A DNA stretch of 64,000 bases from Bradyrhizobium mercantei (lineage in GTDB: Bacteria > Pseudomonadota > Alphaproteobacteria > Rhizobiales > Xanthobacteraceae), in the NCBI RefSeq assembly GCF_001982635.1, contig NZ_MKFI01000012.1, forward strand, positions 1-64,000. Reading direction: 5' to 3'. A program made the position numbers and the translations under genes. Position 1 is the first letter of the stretch. Each line of letters begins with the position of its first letter. Positions 24,847 through 33,378 of the stretch are shown piece by piece. The notes under the pieces were generated by a model, which saw only the letters and a program-made list of their open reading frames with translations, ran no database searches and had not been told where the DNA came from.

Positions 24847-26424
24847 TCAAAACCCCAGCGCCAGACCGTCCTTGCGATGGTCGGAGGCCCCGAACAGAAC
24901 GCCCCTGGCATGGTCGATGCGGATCGCCTGACAGCCGCCGATCGGCTCCTCGGAGAAGCGGGCATCGTGGCCGCGGGCGCGCAGCTCGTCGCGGATGTCG
25001 GGAGAGATCGTCGTCTCCAGCGACAGCGCGCCGTCGAAGGCAAACGAGCGCGGCGCCTCGGCCGCGGTCTGGATGTCCATCTTCAAGTCGAAGATGTTCG
25101 ACAGCAGGTTGGCGTGGCCCGCGGCCTGATAATGCCCGCCCATCACGCCGAACGACATCACGGTCCTGCCGTCCTTGCGGACGAGGCCCGGGATGATGGT
25201 GTGCATCGGCCGCTTGCGCGGGCCGAGCGAGTTCGGGTGTCCGGGCCTGGTCCGAAAGCTCCAGCCGCGGTTGTGCAGCAGGACGCCGGACTTCGGCGCA
25301 TAGATGCCGCTGCCGAACGGATAGAACAGCGAGTTGATCAACGAGACGGCATTGAGGTCGCGGTCGACCACCGTGACATAGACGGTGTCGCGATGCTCGA
25401 TATCGTCCCAGGTCGCTGCCGCGGAGGCGCTGACCATGTCGATCTTGCTGCGGATTCGCCCGATATAGTCTTCGGCGAGGAATGCAGCCGGATCGACGTT
25501 ACCGGTGGCGGGATCGCAGAAGTAAGCGTCACGCGCGCGGTAGGCGGCCTTGGTCGCCTCGGCAAGCAGATGGATGCGATCGGCCTGCGCGAGCGCACCG
25601 ACGTCGAAGCCGGCAAGCGTCCGCAGGATCATCAGCGCGGCCAGGCCCTGCCCGTTGGGCGGACACTCGACCACGTCGTGATCGTGGTAGCGCGCCGAGA
25701 TCGGCTGCACGTAATCCGAGATCTGCGCGGCGAAATCGTCGGTCGAGTGGGCTCCGCCGAGCCCGCGCAGGACGCTGACCATCTCGTCAGCAGCCTCGCC
25801 GGCGTAGAACGCATCCCGCCCGTGCTGCGCGATCCGGCGCAGGGTGCGGCCGAGCGCCGGTTGTGCACGGATGTCGCCGACCTCAGGCGTCTTGCCGCCG
25901 GGAAGGAACTGCGCCGCCGCGTTGGCATCGATCTCGATCCGGGCCCGGAAGCGGCGCCAGTCCTCGGCGACGCGCGGCGTCACGCAAAAGCCCTGCTCGG
26001 CGGCCGAGATCGCCGGCCGGAAGATCTCCTCCAGCGACTTGCTGCCGTGATCGGCGACCAGGCGGCACCACGCATCGATCGCGCCGGGCACGGTCACCGC
26101 CTCGGGCGCGGTCGGCGGAATGTCGCGCGCACCGCTTGCGGAGAATTTCTCAACGTCAGTACCGGCGGGCGTGCGGCCCGAACCGTTCAGCGCGATCGGC
26201 TCGCCGGCCTTTGGCGAATATAGCGCAAAACAGTCGCCGCCGATCCCGGTCATCTGCGGCTCGACCACGCCCTGCACCGCGACCGCCGCCACCGCGGCAT
26301 CGACGGCGTTGCCACCGGCCTTCAGCATCTCCACCGCGGCAAGCGTCGCCTGCGGGTGCGAGGTTGCGGCCATCCCGCGCTCCGCAACCGCGACCGAGCG
26401 ACCGATGGCCATGAAATCACGCAT
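24847..26424 (-). CDS. Gamma-glutamyltransferase-family protein, cytoplasmic form
   Basis: 525 residues from MRDFMAIGRSVAVAERG, with GAGG 8 nt before the ATG at 26424. The longer frame would cross a putative operator. Features of the Ntn-hydrolase GGT family: ATSHPQATLAAVEMLKAGGNAVDAAVA at the N-terminus, the nucleophile Thr347 at the autocleavage junction HRD-TVYVTVVD, and the C-terminal substrate-binding MSFGVMGGHYQ. No signal peptide, unlike periplasmic GGTs, so it probably acts inside the cell, hydrolysing or transferring a gamma-glutamyl or similar acyl group. The presence of a PuuC-like dehydrogenase in the same island fits gamma-glutamylated amine metabolism (inference). Confidence 0.92.
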   Translation of the reverse strand: MRDFMAIGRSVAVAERGMAATSHPQATLAAVEMLKAGGNAVDAAVAAVAVQGVVEPQMTGIGGDCFALYSPKAGEPIALNGSGRTPAGTDVEKFSASGARDIPPTAPEAVTVPGAIDAWCRLVADHGSKSLEEIFRPAISAAEQGFCVTPRVAEDWRRFRARIEIDANAAAQFLPGGKTPEVGDIRAQPALGRTLRRIAQHGRDAFYAGEAADEMVSVLRGLGGAHSTDDFAAQISDYVQPISARYHDHDVVECPPNGQGLAALMILRTLAGFDVGALAQADRIHLLAEATKAAYRARDAYFCDPATGNVDPAAFLAEDYIGRIRSKIDMVSASAAATWDDIEHRDTVYVTVVDRDLNAVSLINSLFYPFGSGIYAPKSGVLLHNRGWSFRTRPGHPNSLGPRKRPMHTIIPGLVRKDGRTVMSFGVMGGHYQAAGHANLLSNIFDLKMDIQTAAEAPRSFAFDGALSLETTISPDIRDELRARGHDARFSEEPIGGCQAIRIDHARGVLFGASDHRKDGLALGF

Positions 26425-26524
26425 GTCGAATCCTCTGATGTCGTGAGCGGCAGCCGCTCGCCAACATTGTCGAATACGACACCGGTCCTTGCTGAACTCT
26501 CGGCCGGCCGCGCGGTGAGCAGCA

Positions 26525-26542
26525 ATCCACCTAACGGTGGAT
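26525..26542. promoter_or_regulatory. Putative operator, perfect palindrome ATCCACC-N4-GGTGGAT (site B)
   Basis: A perfect 7-bp inverted repeat with a 4-bp centre, about 109 bp upstream of the gamma-glutamyltransferase start (26424). One of four copies of the motif in the island. Confidence 0.65.
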
Positions 26543-27325
26543 CGGCCAAACGGCATCAAGGCTCGTCCCGCAGCGACGAAGCCTGCGACAACGAAGGTCA
26601 GCTCACGCCTCTGATCGGCACGCCCCTCGCTGCGCTTCGAACATGCGCTCCGACGCGCCCCAGCTCAGGGGGTGAGCTGGGGCCGACGGCGGTTTTGGAG
26701 GCCGTAGCGGCCAGCCTCCACCCATGACGTTAGGCCTCTTTCCTGAGCTCCATCCACCGGGAACCGCAATTGGTGCGCCGCGCTACTCCTTTTGCGCCGC
26801 CGGGTCTGTCACCAAATCTGTCACTCGGGGCTAGTTCGGAATGGCAATTGTCGCGTGCAACTGTCGGTCTACTATGCCCCCAGTCGTGCGGATTGGCCGA
26901 CGTCAACCCCAAACCCCGACCATGCACATCGCGCGATGAGGGATCGCCGCTTCGGCCCACGGAGCGACGGTCCCGCCCAATTGCGGATGCGGCCAATTTG
27001 GCGCGACGGGCAACTCAGCCAGAGTCTATCAAGACATAACGGCGAAACCGAAGGGCAAAGCTCGGACAAATCATGTCGCGAGAATGCGACGCTGTCGCGT
27101 CACCCACATCTGTCATCGCCCGGCTCGCCGCCTCCGCTAAAGCTTCGGCGCGCCAGGGACTCACGGCCTCGTCGAAGCCTTGGCGAAGACGGGACCGGGC
27201 GATCCAGTACGCCGCGGCTTCTCGGCTCAAGCTCTGCTGTCTCTGGAATACTGGATCACCCGCTTTCGCTTTCGCGGGTGATGACACCGAAGAACGGTCC
27301 GACCGTTGAATCAGACGTCGCCCGC
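26543..27325. other. Non-coding region with hairpins
   Basis: About 780 bp without a convincing gene. Short open frames here have biased composition and no family character. It holds a perfect 11-bp hairpin with a 5-nt GGGGG loop (26657-26683), an imperfect GC-rich hairpin (26697-26719), and the dispersed repeat at 27111-27286. Confidence 0.6.
27111..27286. repeat. Dispersed intergenic repeat with terminal inverted TGTCATC/GATGACA
   Basis: The block begins TGTCATCGCCCG and ends GCGGGTGATGACA. It contains an ATCACCCGC/GCGGGTGAT hairpin at 27255-27281 and the phrase ctctggaatactggatcacc. From memory, this form recurs between genes in Bradyrhizobium. It lies 3' of the LuxR-type gene and may serve as its terminator. 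Confidence 0.6.
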
Positions 27326-28000
27326 CTAATGCGGCCGCGACATCATCGCCACCACGGCGGAGCGGGTCTCGACGCCGAGTTTCTCGAAGATGTGGATCAG
27401 GTGCGTCTTCACCGTCGCCAGACCGATGTTCAGGCATTCGCCGATCTCGCGGTTGGTCCGGCCGCAGCACAGGAGCTCGACGACCTCCATCTCGCGCGAG
27501 GTTAGTCCATAGCGCGCCGGCTCGTCGGCGTTCGACGACAGGCGGCTGGTCAGGTTGAACTCGAGATAGTCGTGGATCTTCTCGGCGATGTGCATGCTGC
27601 CGTCGGGGATCGCGCAGCCCGGCGCCCAGAGCACGCTCATCCCGGCCACGATCCGGTCGTTGCGGCGGAAGAAGAACTCGATCATGTCGGCAACGCCGCA
27701 TTGACCCGCGAAGGCACGGTAGGTCGCCGCCTCCTGTGACGCGCATTGGTCGAGCGCGACACTCAGCCGCGCGATCGGGCGGTTGCTCGCGGAGCGCGGA
27801 TGCAACGGATCGAGCCGGTTCATGCCGGCGAGATACTGGTCGTGAAAGCTCGGCGGGACGTTGCTGGAGAGCACGAAGCGGTTGAGCGTCAGATTGCCGT
27901 CGACCTCGTAGAACGCGGTCGCGGAACCCTCGAGAATCCCCCGTGCGAACTGAATGGCTTGCGTGGTTGCCGGATCCGGTCGGCCCAGAAGCGCGATCAT
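27326..28000 (-). CDS. LuxR-type transcriptional regulator
   Basis: 224 residues. The C-terminal LuxR/FixJ-type helix-turn-helix spans about residues 164-224 (YGLTSREMEVVELLCCG, TNREIGECLNIGLATVKTHL, IHIFEKLGV), with the usual Glu and Thr-Val-Lys-x-His signature. The N-terminal 150 residues are a sensor-like domain of unknown ligand. I do not see the conserved Trp/Tyr set of acyl-homoserine-lactone receptors or a phospho-acceptor Asp of a response regulator. It is the only dedicated DNA-binding regulator inside the 7-31 kb island, so it is the best candidate to bind the 18-bp palindromes there (inference). It is divergent from the serine hydrolase gene. Confidence 0.9.
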   Translation of the reverse strand: MIALLGRPDPATTQAIQFARGILEGSATAFYEVDGNLTLNRFVLSSNVPPSFHDQYLAGMNRLDPLHPRSASNRPIARLSVALDQCASQEAATYRAFAGQCGVADMIEFFFRRNDRIVAGMSVLWAPGCAIPDGSMHIAEKIHDYLEFNLTSRLSSNADEPARYGLTSREMEVVELLCCGRTNREIGECLNIGLATVKTHLIHIFEKLGVETRSAVVAMMSRPH

Positions 28001-28154
28001 GACCTACCTCCCGATGTTTCCCGATGGCGAACGTCTGCGCGTCGCATGGTTGTCACGCTGGGGCAGCCGCGGAGCATAGTCAAGCAAATTGCGGGCCAGA
28101 CCGGCGCCACGCACAATCCCGGCAACGGTTACGCCGAAGTAACCCGGCGGCCCC

Positions 28155-28172
28155 CTCCACCATCCGGTTGAT
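28155..28172. promoter_or_regulatory. Putative operator, CTCCACC-N4-GGTTGAT (site D)
   Basis: Two mismatches to the perfect palindrome ATCCACC-N4-GGTGGAT, one in each half-site. It lies in the divergent gap, about 70 bp from the serine hydrolase start (28234) and 163 bp from the LuxR start (28000), so it may regulate both, including autoregulation. Confidence 0.5.
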
Positions 28173-28233
28173 TGCGAGCGATGCGACCCATGCGGAACTT
28201 TTGCACGTCCCCAATGGCATTGCTGGATCAAGA

Positions 28234-29436
28234 ATGAATTCGCGTCGCATCATGGCCGCCTTCCCGTCCGCGGCCGACGAACAGGTCACGCTCGCCAACT
28301 GGCGTCAGCATCCCTTCAATGAATGGGCATTCCGCAATGTCCGCGAGCTGCTGCCGACCGCGAACATCGCACGCGCCCAGGCGCCGGCGCCGCTGTCCTT
28401 TGCGCCGCGCTATCTCGACGACGTCAGCTTCGCCGATCCGCGCGGCGAGACGATCAACGTCGGCCAGGCCCTGCGTGCCAGCCACACTGACGGCATCGTG
28501 GTATCGCATCGCGGACAGGTCGCGTTCGAATGGTATGCCCACGGCCTGACGCCTGATACGCCGCATCTGATCTTTTCCGTCAGCAAGTCGGTCGCTGGAA
28601 CGCTTGGCGGCATCCTTGCCGATCACGGCAAGCTCGATCCCGACGCGCCGGTGACGCGCTACATCCCGGAGATGGAGGGATCGGTCTATGGCGGCAGCTG
28701 CACGGTGCGGCATCTGCTCGACATGAGCGTCGGCATCCGCTTCGACGAGGATTACATGGCGCGCGACGGCGACGTCATGAACTACCGGCGCTCGACCGGC
28801 TGGGAGCCGCCGGATCCAAGCATTCCGCCGAGCAATCTGCGCGACTATCTGCGCACGCTGCGGCCGAATGGCGCGCCGCATGGCCAGATCTTCCATTATG
28901 TCTCGACCAACACCGACGTGCTTGGCTGGGTCTATGAGCGCGCCTGCGGCATGTCCTACGCAAAAATTCTCTCGTACTATCTGTGGCAGCCAATGGGCGC
29001 CGAGCACGATGCCTACATCACCGTCGATTCGCGCGGCGCGGCGCGCGTCGCTGGCGGCATCTGCGCGACGCTGCGCGACCTCGCGCGGTTCGGCGAGACG
29101 ATGCGCAATCACGGCATCAGCAACGGGCGGCAGGTCGTGCCGGGCTGGTGGGTCGACGACATCAGGCGGAACGGCAATGCCGAGGCATGGTCGCGCGGCG
29201 ACCTGACGAAAGTGTTTCCGAACGGAAATTATCGCAACAAGTGGTACACGATCGACCGGCGCGAAACTCCGTTTGCCGCTGTCGGCATCCATGGCCAATG
29301 GATCTACATCGATCCGGCCAACGAGACGGTGATCGCGCGCGTCTCCTCGCAGCCGCTGCCGATGGACCTCGATCTCGATCACATGTGGATGCGCGGCTAT
29401 CGCGCGATCGCGGCGAAACTTGCCGGCAAGGCCTGA
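28234..29436 (+). CDS. Serine hydrolase, beta-lactamase family / NylB-like (6-aminohexanoate-dimer hydrolase type)
   Basis: 400 residues from MNSRRIMAAFPSAADEQ, with GGA 8 nt upstream; the ATG at 28252 is an alternative. Features: SxxK motif Ser115-Val-Ser-Lys118 (nucleophile and base), VRHLLDMSVGIRFDEDY with Tyr174, and HYVSTNTD with Tyr222. The spacing and surrounding sequence resemble NylB-type carboxyesterase/amidohydrolases (Ser112, Lys115, Tyr170 and Tyr215 in NylB, from memory) more than true beta-lactamases. No signal peptide, so it is cytoplasmic. It probably cleaves an ester or linear amide; the substrate is not shown by sequence. First gene of a two-gene plus-strand unit. Confidence 0.85.
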   Translation: MNSRRIMAAFPSAADEQVTLANWRQHPFNEWAFRNVRELLPTANIARAQAPAPLSFAPRYLDDVSFADPRGETINVGQALRASHTDGIVVSHRGQVAFEWYAHGLTPDTPHLIFSVSKSVAGTLGGILADHGKLDPDAPVTRYIPEMEGSVYGGSCTVRHLLDMSVGIRFDEDYMARDGDVMNYRRSTGWEPPDPSIPPSNLRDYLRTLRPNGAPHGQIFHYVSTNTDVLGWVYERACGMSYAKILSYYLWQPMGAEHDAYITVDSRGAARVAGGICATLRDLARFGETMRNHGISNGRQVVPGWWVDDIRRNGNAEAWSRGDLTKVFPNGNYRNKWYTIDRRETPFAAVGIHGQWIYIDPANETVIARVSSQPLPMDLDLDHMWMRGYRAIAAKLAGKA

Positions 29437-29458
29437 CTGCTTGCGACAGGGGGACATC

Positions 29459-31063
29459 ATGGGACCATCGATCAACCGCCGCCGTCTGCTGCAGATCGGC
29501 GCTGGTGCAGGCCTAGGCATTGCGGTGCCAAATCTTGCGATGCCGGGCATCGCGCGGGCCAGCACGAAGACGATCACGGCGGTCATGCACGCACCGCTGC
29601 GCGCCACTGATCCGATCATGACGACGGCGTGGACCGCGCGCAACCATGGCTACATGATCTATGACACGCTGTTCTCGACCAATTCGAAATTCGAGATCAA
29701 GCCGCAGATGGTCGAGGCCTGGGAGGTCTCGTCCGATGGCCTGACCTACACCTTCCGCCTGCGGCCCGGCCTCAAATTCCATGACGGCAGCGCGGTGACG
29801 TCGGGCGACGTGATCCCCTCGCTGCAGCGCTGGGCCAGGCGCGACACGATGGGCCAGAAACTGTTCGAGTTCGTCGCCGAGCTGAAGGCGGCCGACGAAC
29901 GCAGCTTCCGCATGGTGCTGAAGGAGCCGTGCGGCTTCGTGCTGGCGGCGCTCGGCAAGCCGACCGCCAACGTGCCCTTCATCGTGCCGGCGCGGATTGC
30001 CGCAACGCCTGCGGACCAGGCCATCACGGATCATCTCGGCTCCGGACCCTTCCGCTTCGTGACGGCGGAATTTCAGCCCGGCGTCAAGGCCGCGTACGAG
30101 AGGAATCCAGACTACGTGTCGCGCGACGAACCGTCCGACGGCACCGGCGGCGGCAAGGTGGTGAAGATCGGCCGCTACGAATGGATCAGCGTACCGGACT
30201 TCCAGATCGCGACCAACGCGCTGATGAACGACGAGATCGACTATTTCGAGGTGCCGCCGCACGACCATCATGCGATGCTCGCGCGCGCCGCGAATGTCGA
30301 GCTGACCGACTACAATACGCTCGGCTTCTCCGGCATGTGCCGGATGAACTGGCTGGTGCCGCCGTTCGATCGGCCCGAGATCCGCCAGGCGGTGCTGCAT
30401 GCCGTGAACCAGAGGGACTGGCTCGACACCCAGATCGGCAACCCCGACTACTACAAGGTCACGCCCGCGATCTTCGTCGCCGGCACGCCGTTCGAAAGCG
30501 CGGTCGGCTGGTCGACCAGGGCCGACACCGCAAAGGCCAAGGAGCTGCTCAAGCAGGGCGGCTACAAGGGCGAGCCGATCACGATCCTGCACGCGACCGA
30601 CGCTCCGATCATCACCGCGCTCGGCACGGTCACCGCGGAGGCGCTGCGCGCGATCGGGATGAACGTCAATTTGCTGGCGATGGACTGGGGTTCGGTGGTG
30701 GCGCGGCGCGCCAAGCAGTCGATGCCGGCCGAGGGCGGCTGGTCGCTCTACCATTCGACCTGGGCCAGCGCCGACCTGGTCAATCCGATCGGCAATGCCT
30801 GCGTCAACGGCAAGGGCAAGAATGGCGGCTTCTTCGGCTGGGTCGAGGACGCCGAGCTCGAGCGGCTGCGCGACGGTTTTGCCCGTGCTACGGCGCCGCC
30901 GGACCAGAAGGCGCTGGCCGGCAAGATCCAGGCGCGCGCCTATGAGGTAGTTACCCACGTGCCGACCGGCCAGTACAATCAGCCGGCCGCGACGCGGAAG
31001 GCGCTGAAGGACATCGTTCGCGCACCGGTGCCGCTGTTCTGGAACGTCGACAAGACCGGCTGA
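29459..31063 (+). CDS. ABC transporter substrate-binding protein, family 5 (peptide/opine type), Tat signal
   Basis: 534 residues from MGPSINRRRLLQIGAGAGLG, with AGGGGGA upstream of the ATG at 29459. The NRRRLLQIGAG segment is a twin-arginine signal with cleavage after GIARA. The mature protein has SBP_bac_5 features (MIYDTLFSTNSKFEIKPQMVEAWEVSSDGLTYTFRLRPGLKFHDG). It binds a peptide-like or amide-linked solute in the periplasm. No cognate permease or ATPase genes are adjacent, so it is an orphan here. It follows the NylB-like hydrolase by 22 bp, so its ligand may be that enzyme's substrate. Confidence 0.9.
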   Translation: MGPSINRRRLLQIGAGAGLGIAVPNLAMPGIARASTKTITAVMHAPLRATDPIMTTAWTARNHGYMIYDTLFSTNSKFEIKPQMVEAWEVSSDGLTYTFRLRPGLKFHDGSAVTSGDVIPSLQRWARRDTMGQKLFEFVAELKAADERSFRMVLKEPCGFVLAALGKPTANVPFIVPARIAATPADQAITDHLGSGPFRFVTAEFQPGVKAAYERNPDYVSRDEPSDGTGGGKVVKIGRYEWISVPDFQIATNALMNDEIDYFEVPPHDHHAMLARAANVELTDYNTLGFSGMCRMNWLVPPFDRPEIRQAVLHAVNQRDWLDTQIGNPDYYKVTPAIFVAGTPFESAVGWSTRADTAKAKELLKQGGYKGEPITILHATDAPIITALGTVTAEALRAIGMNVNLLAMDWGSVVARRAKQSMPAEGGWSLYHSTWASADLVNPIGNACVNGKGKNGGFFGWVEDAELERLRDGFARATAPPDQKALAGKIQARAYEVVTHVPTGQYNQPAATRKALKDIVRAPVPLFWNVDKTG

Positions 31064-31066
31064 CGG

Positions 31067-32470
31067 CTATTCGATCGGCGGCCGCCGCGTGTGCCAATCG
31101 GTGACCGACTGGAACGCGCAACCGGCGCGGACCAGCACGTCTTCGGCCAGATGCGGGCCGACCAGCTGCATGCTGAGCGGCATCTGGTCCGACGCCATGC
31201 CCATCGGCAGCGTGATGGTCGGGCTGCCCGAGAAGTCGAACACTGCCGTGAAGCGGAGAATGCTCAGGAGCACGCTGGGATCGGCGCCATACTCGCTCAT
31301 CTTCGTCAGCGTCGGGATCGGCACCGGCATCGTGGGGATCAGGAGGAGATCGATATCCTCGAACATCGCGGCCAGACTTCCGCTGAACTTCAGCCGCTCG
31401 TGATGAATCGCGGCGATGTCGACGCCGCTCACAGATCTGCCCTGCTCGATCAGCTGGGCGAGGTCCGGTCCGTAGTCCGACTTCTGCGACGGGTAGGTGT
31501 CCAGATGCGCCTCGGCGGTCTCCACCGAGCACATCGCAATCCACTGGCTGACGAGCTTCTGATAAGGCGGGAAATGCACCTCGCGGATGTCGGCACCGAG
31601 CGCGGCGAGCGTGCGCTCGGCCTGCAGCAAGGCGGTCACAACCTGCCGATCGATGCCCTCCTGGGTGTACCTGCGATCGACGCCGATCCGAAGGCCCCTG
31701 ACGCCATGGCCTGCCCCGGCCAGATAGTTCGGCACCGGCGCCCGCAAGGCGGTCGGATCGTTGGCGTCGGCGCCCGCGATGACGCCGAGCATCGCCGCCG
31801 CATCCGCGGCGCTCCGGCACATCGGTCCGACGTGATCGAGCGAGTCGGCCAGCGGAAAGATGCCGTGCCGGCTGACGCGGCCCCAGGTCGGCTTGATGCC
31901 GGTCAAGCCGCAGGTCGCCGACGGAAACCTGATCGATCCGCCGGTGTCGCTGCCGATCGAGCCGTAGCAGAGCCCTGCCGAAGTCGCGACGCCAGATCCG
32001 CTCGACGACGAGCCGACCCAATAATTCACATTCCACGGATTGAGCGGGGCCGGAATTGCAGGATGATGGCTGGTATAGGCGCCCTCCGTCATCTTCAGCT
32101 TGCCGAGCGTGATCGCACCGGCGACTTCGAGCCGGTCCACGATCGTGGCATTGAAGGACGGCACGAACTTGGCGTGGATCGTGGTGCCGCCCGCGGTCGG
32201 CGCGAACGTCGTGTAGCAGAGGTCCTTCAGCCCGATCGGAACGCCATGCAGCGGGCCGCGCCAGATGCCCTTGGCGATCTCCGCGTCGTACTGCCTGGCC
32301 TGGGCCATGGCCCGCTCCGCAAGGACGAGCGCGTAGCCGTGAAACTGTCCATCCAGTTTCGCGATCCGGCTCAGGATCGCCTCGGTGATCTCCGACGGTT
32401 TTGCCTCCCTGCGGCGAAACAGTTCGGATATCTCGGTGATCGACTTGTAGTGCAATGGATCCGCTGACAT
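31067..32470 (-). CDS. Amidase (amidase signature family), paralogue 1
   Basis: 467 residues from MSADPLHYKSITEISELF, with AGGGC 6 nt before the ATG at 32470. The Ser-cisSer-Lys triad is visible: Lys82 in GVPIGLKDLCYT, the SSSSGSG stretch at 154-160 with the cis-Ser, and nucleophile Ser179 in GSDTGGSIRFP. It hydrolyses an amide to acid plus ammonia in the cytoplasm. It is the last gene of the amide operon, and its catalytic residues sit at the same positions as in the amidase at 39139, so the two are paralogues kept in one operon, probably with different substrates. Confidence 0.92.
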   Translation of the reverse strand: MSADPLHYKSITEISELFRRREAKPSEITEAILSRIAKLDGQFHGYALVLAERAMAQARQYDAEIAKGIWRGPLHGVPIGLKDLCYTTFAPTAGGTTIHAKFVPSFNATIVDRLEVAGAITLGKLKMTEGAYTSHHPAIPAPLNPWNVNYWVGSSSSGSGVATSAGLCYGSIGSDTGGSIRFPSATCGLTGIKPTWGRVSRHGIFPLADSLDHVGPMCRSAADAAAMLGVIAGADANDPTALRAPVPNYLAGAGHGVRGLRIGVDRRYTQEGIDRQVVTALLQAERTLAALGADIREVHFPPYQKLVSQWIAMCSVETAEAHLDTYPSQKSDYGPDLAQLIEQGRSVSGVDIAAIHHERLKFSGSLAAMFEDIDLLLIPTMPVPIPTLTKMSEYGADPSVLLSILRFTAVFDFSGSPTITLPMGMASDQMPLSMQLVGPHLAEDVLVRAGCAFQSVTDWHTRRPPIE

Positions 32471-32556
32471 CTGATGCCCTGTTGTTGTCGGATAAAGCCG
32501 GCGCGGATCGCCGCCGCGGGCAGCGATCACGTCGCTATGCTGACGGCCGGACGTGC

Positions 32557-33318
32557 CTAGAACTGGACGCCGCGCGTCAACGCACCGTCCACCACGAGAT
32601 TGGTTCCGGTGATGAAGCTCGCCGCCTTGCTCGCCAGGAACACGGCGGCATTCGCCATCTCCTGCGGCGTGCCCATGCGGCCGGTCGGGTTGAGCGCCAG
32701 CGCGGTCTTGTACAGTTCGGGATTGCCGTCCTTGATCATGTTCCAGACACCGCCCTCGAAATAGGTGTTGCCCGGCGACACCGAATTGGCCCGGATGCCC
32801 TTGGCCGCGAGCTGGTAGGCGAGCCCTTGCGTGTAGTGGATGATCGCGGCCTTGAACGTGCCGTAAGGACCGCTGGCGAAATCGACTTCGCGCCCCGACA
32901 CGCTGGAGATGGTGACGATCGCGGCCGCCTTGCTCTTCTCGAGATGCGGCATCGCGGCGTTGACGAGACGCACCGTCCCCATCATGTCGGTGGAGAATTC
33001 CTTCTCCCAGCTCTCCTCGTCCTGCCCGATCGAGAGCGCGCTGACATTGGCGACCACGACGTCGATGCCGCCGAGCTTGGACGCCATGTCGGCGACCCAG
33101 GCGTTCAGCGCCGGCCCATTCGAGACGTCGACGGCACCGCCGAACGCCGCGACGCCCTTGGCCTTGATCGCGGCAACGGCGCTATCGACATCCGCCTGGT
33201 TGCGCGCACAGATGCCGACATTGGCGCCCTCTGCCGCAAACGTGTCGGCGATCGCCCTGCCGATGCCCTTGGTGCTGCCGGTGACGAGAACCTTTGCTCC
33301 CTTGAGTCCCAGATCCAT
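32557..33318 (-). CDS. SDR-family oxidoreductase
   Basis: 253 residues. Start ambiguity: ATG at 33324 or 33318; a GGAGG lies 8 nt before the latter and only 2 nt before the former, so 33318 is chosen. Motifs: TGSTKGIG, catalytic Ser in ISSVSG, and YGTFK in place of the usual YxxxK context, followed by SPGNTYFEGG. The NNAG motif is replaced by VANVSA. It sits between the ABC ATPase and amidase of the amide operon, so it may process the carbon product of amide hydrolysis; the substrate is unknown. Confidence 0.9.
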   Translation of the reverse strand: MDLGLKGAKVLVTGSTKGIGRAIADTFAAEGANVGICARNQADVDSAVAAIKAKGVAAFGGAVDVSNGPALNAWVADMASKLGGIDVVVANVSALSIGQDEESWEKEFSTDMMGTVRLVNAAMPHLEKSKAAAIVTISSVSGREVDFASGPYGTFKAAIIHYTQGLAYQLAAKGIRANSVSPGNTYFEGGVWNMIKDGNPELYKTALALNPTGRMGTPQEMANAAVFLASKAASFITGTNLVVDGALTRGVQF

Positions 33319-33378
33319 GTCCATTCCCTCCGTTATTATCGATTATGGAAACTGCACTTCACCACGTGGCGCAGCCGG

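Noticed and set aside
26730..26996. 88-codon minus-strand frame in the gene-free region
   Set aside because: No Shine-Dalgarno, no recognisable domain, polar biased composition; treated as non-coding.
27326..28000. Acyl-homoserine-lactone quorum-sensing receptor
   Set aside because: Only the C-terminal helix-turn-helix is clearly LuxR-type; the N-terminal ligand-binding residues of AHL receptors are not evident and no luxI-type synthase is in the window.
28234..29436. Beta-lactamase (antibiotic resistance)
   Set aside because: It has SxxK but no signal peptide, and its Tyr motifs and spacing fit NylB/EstB-like hydrolases better than class C beta-lactamases.
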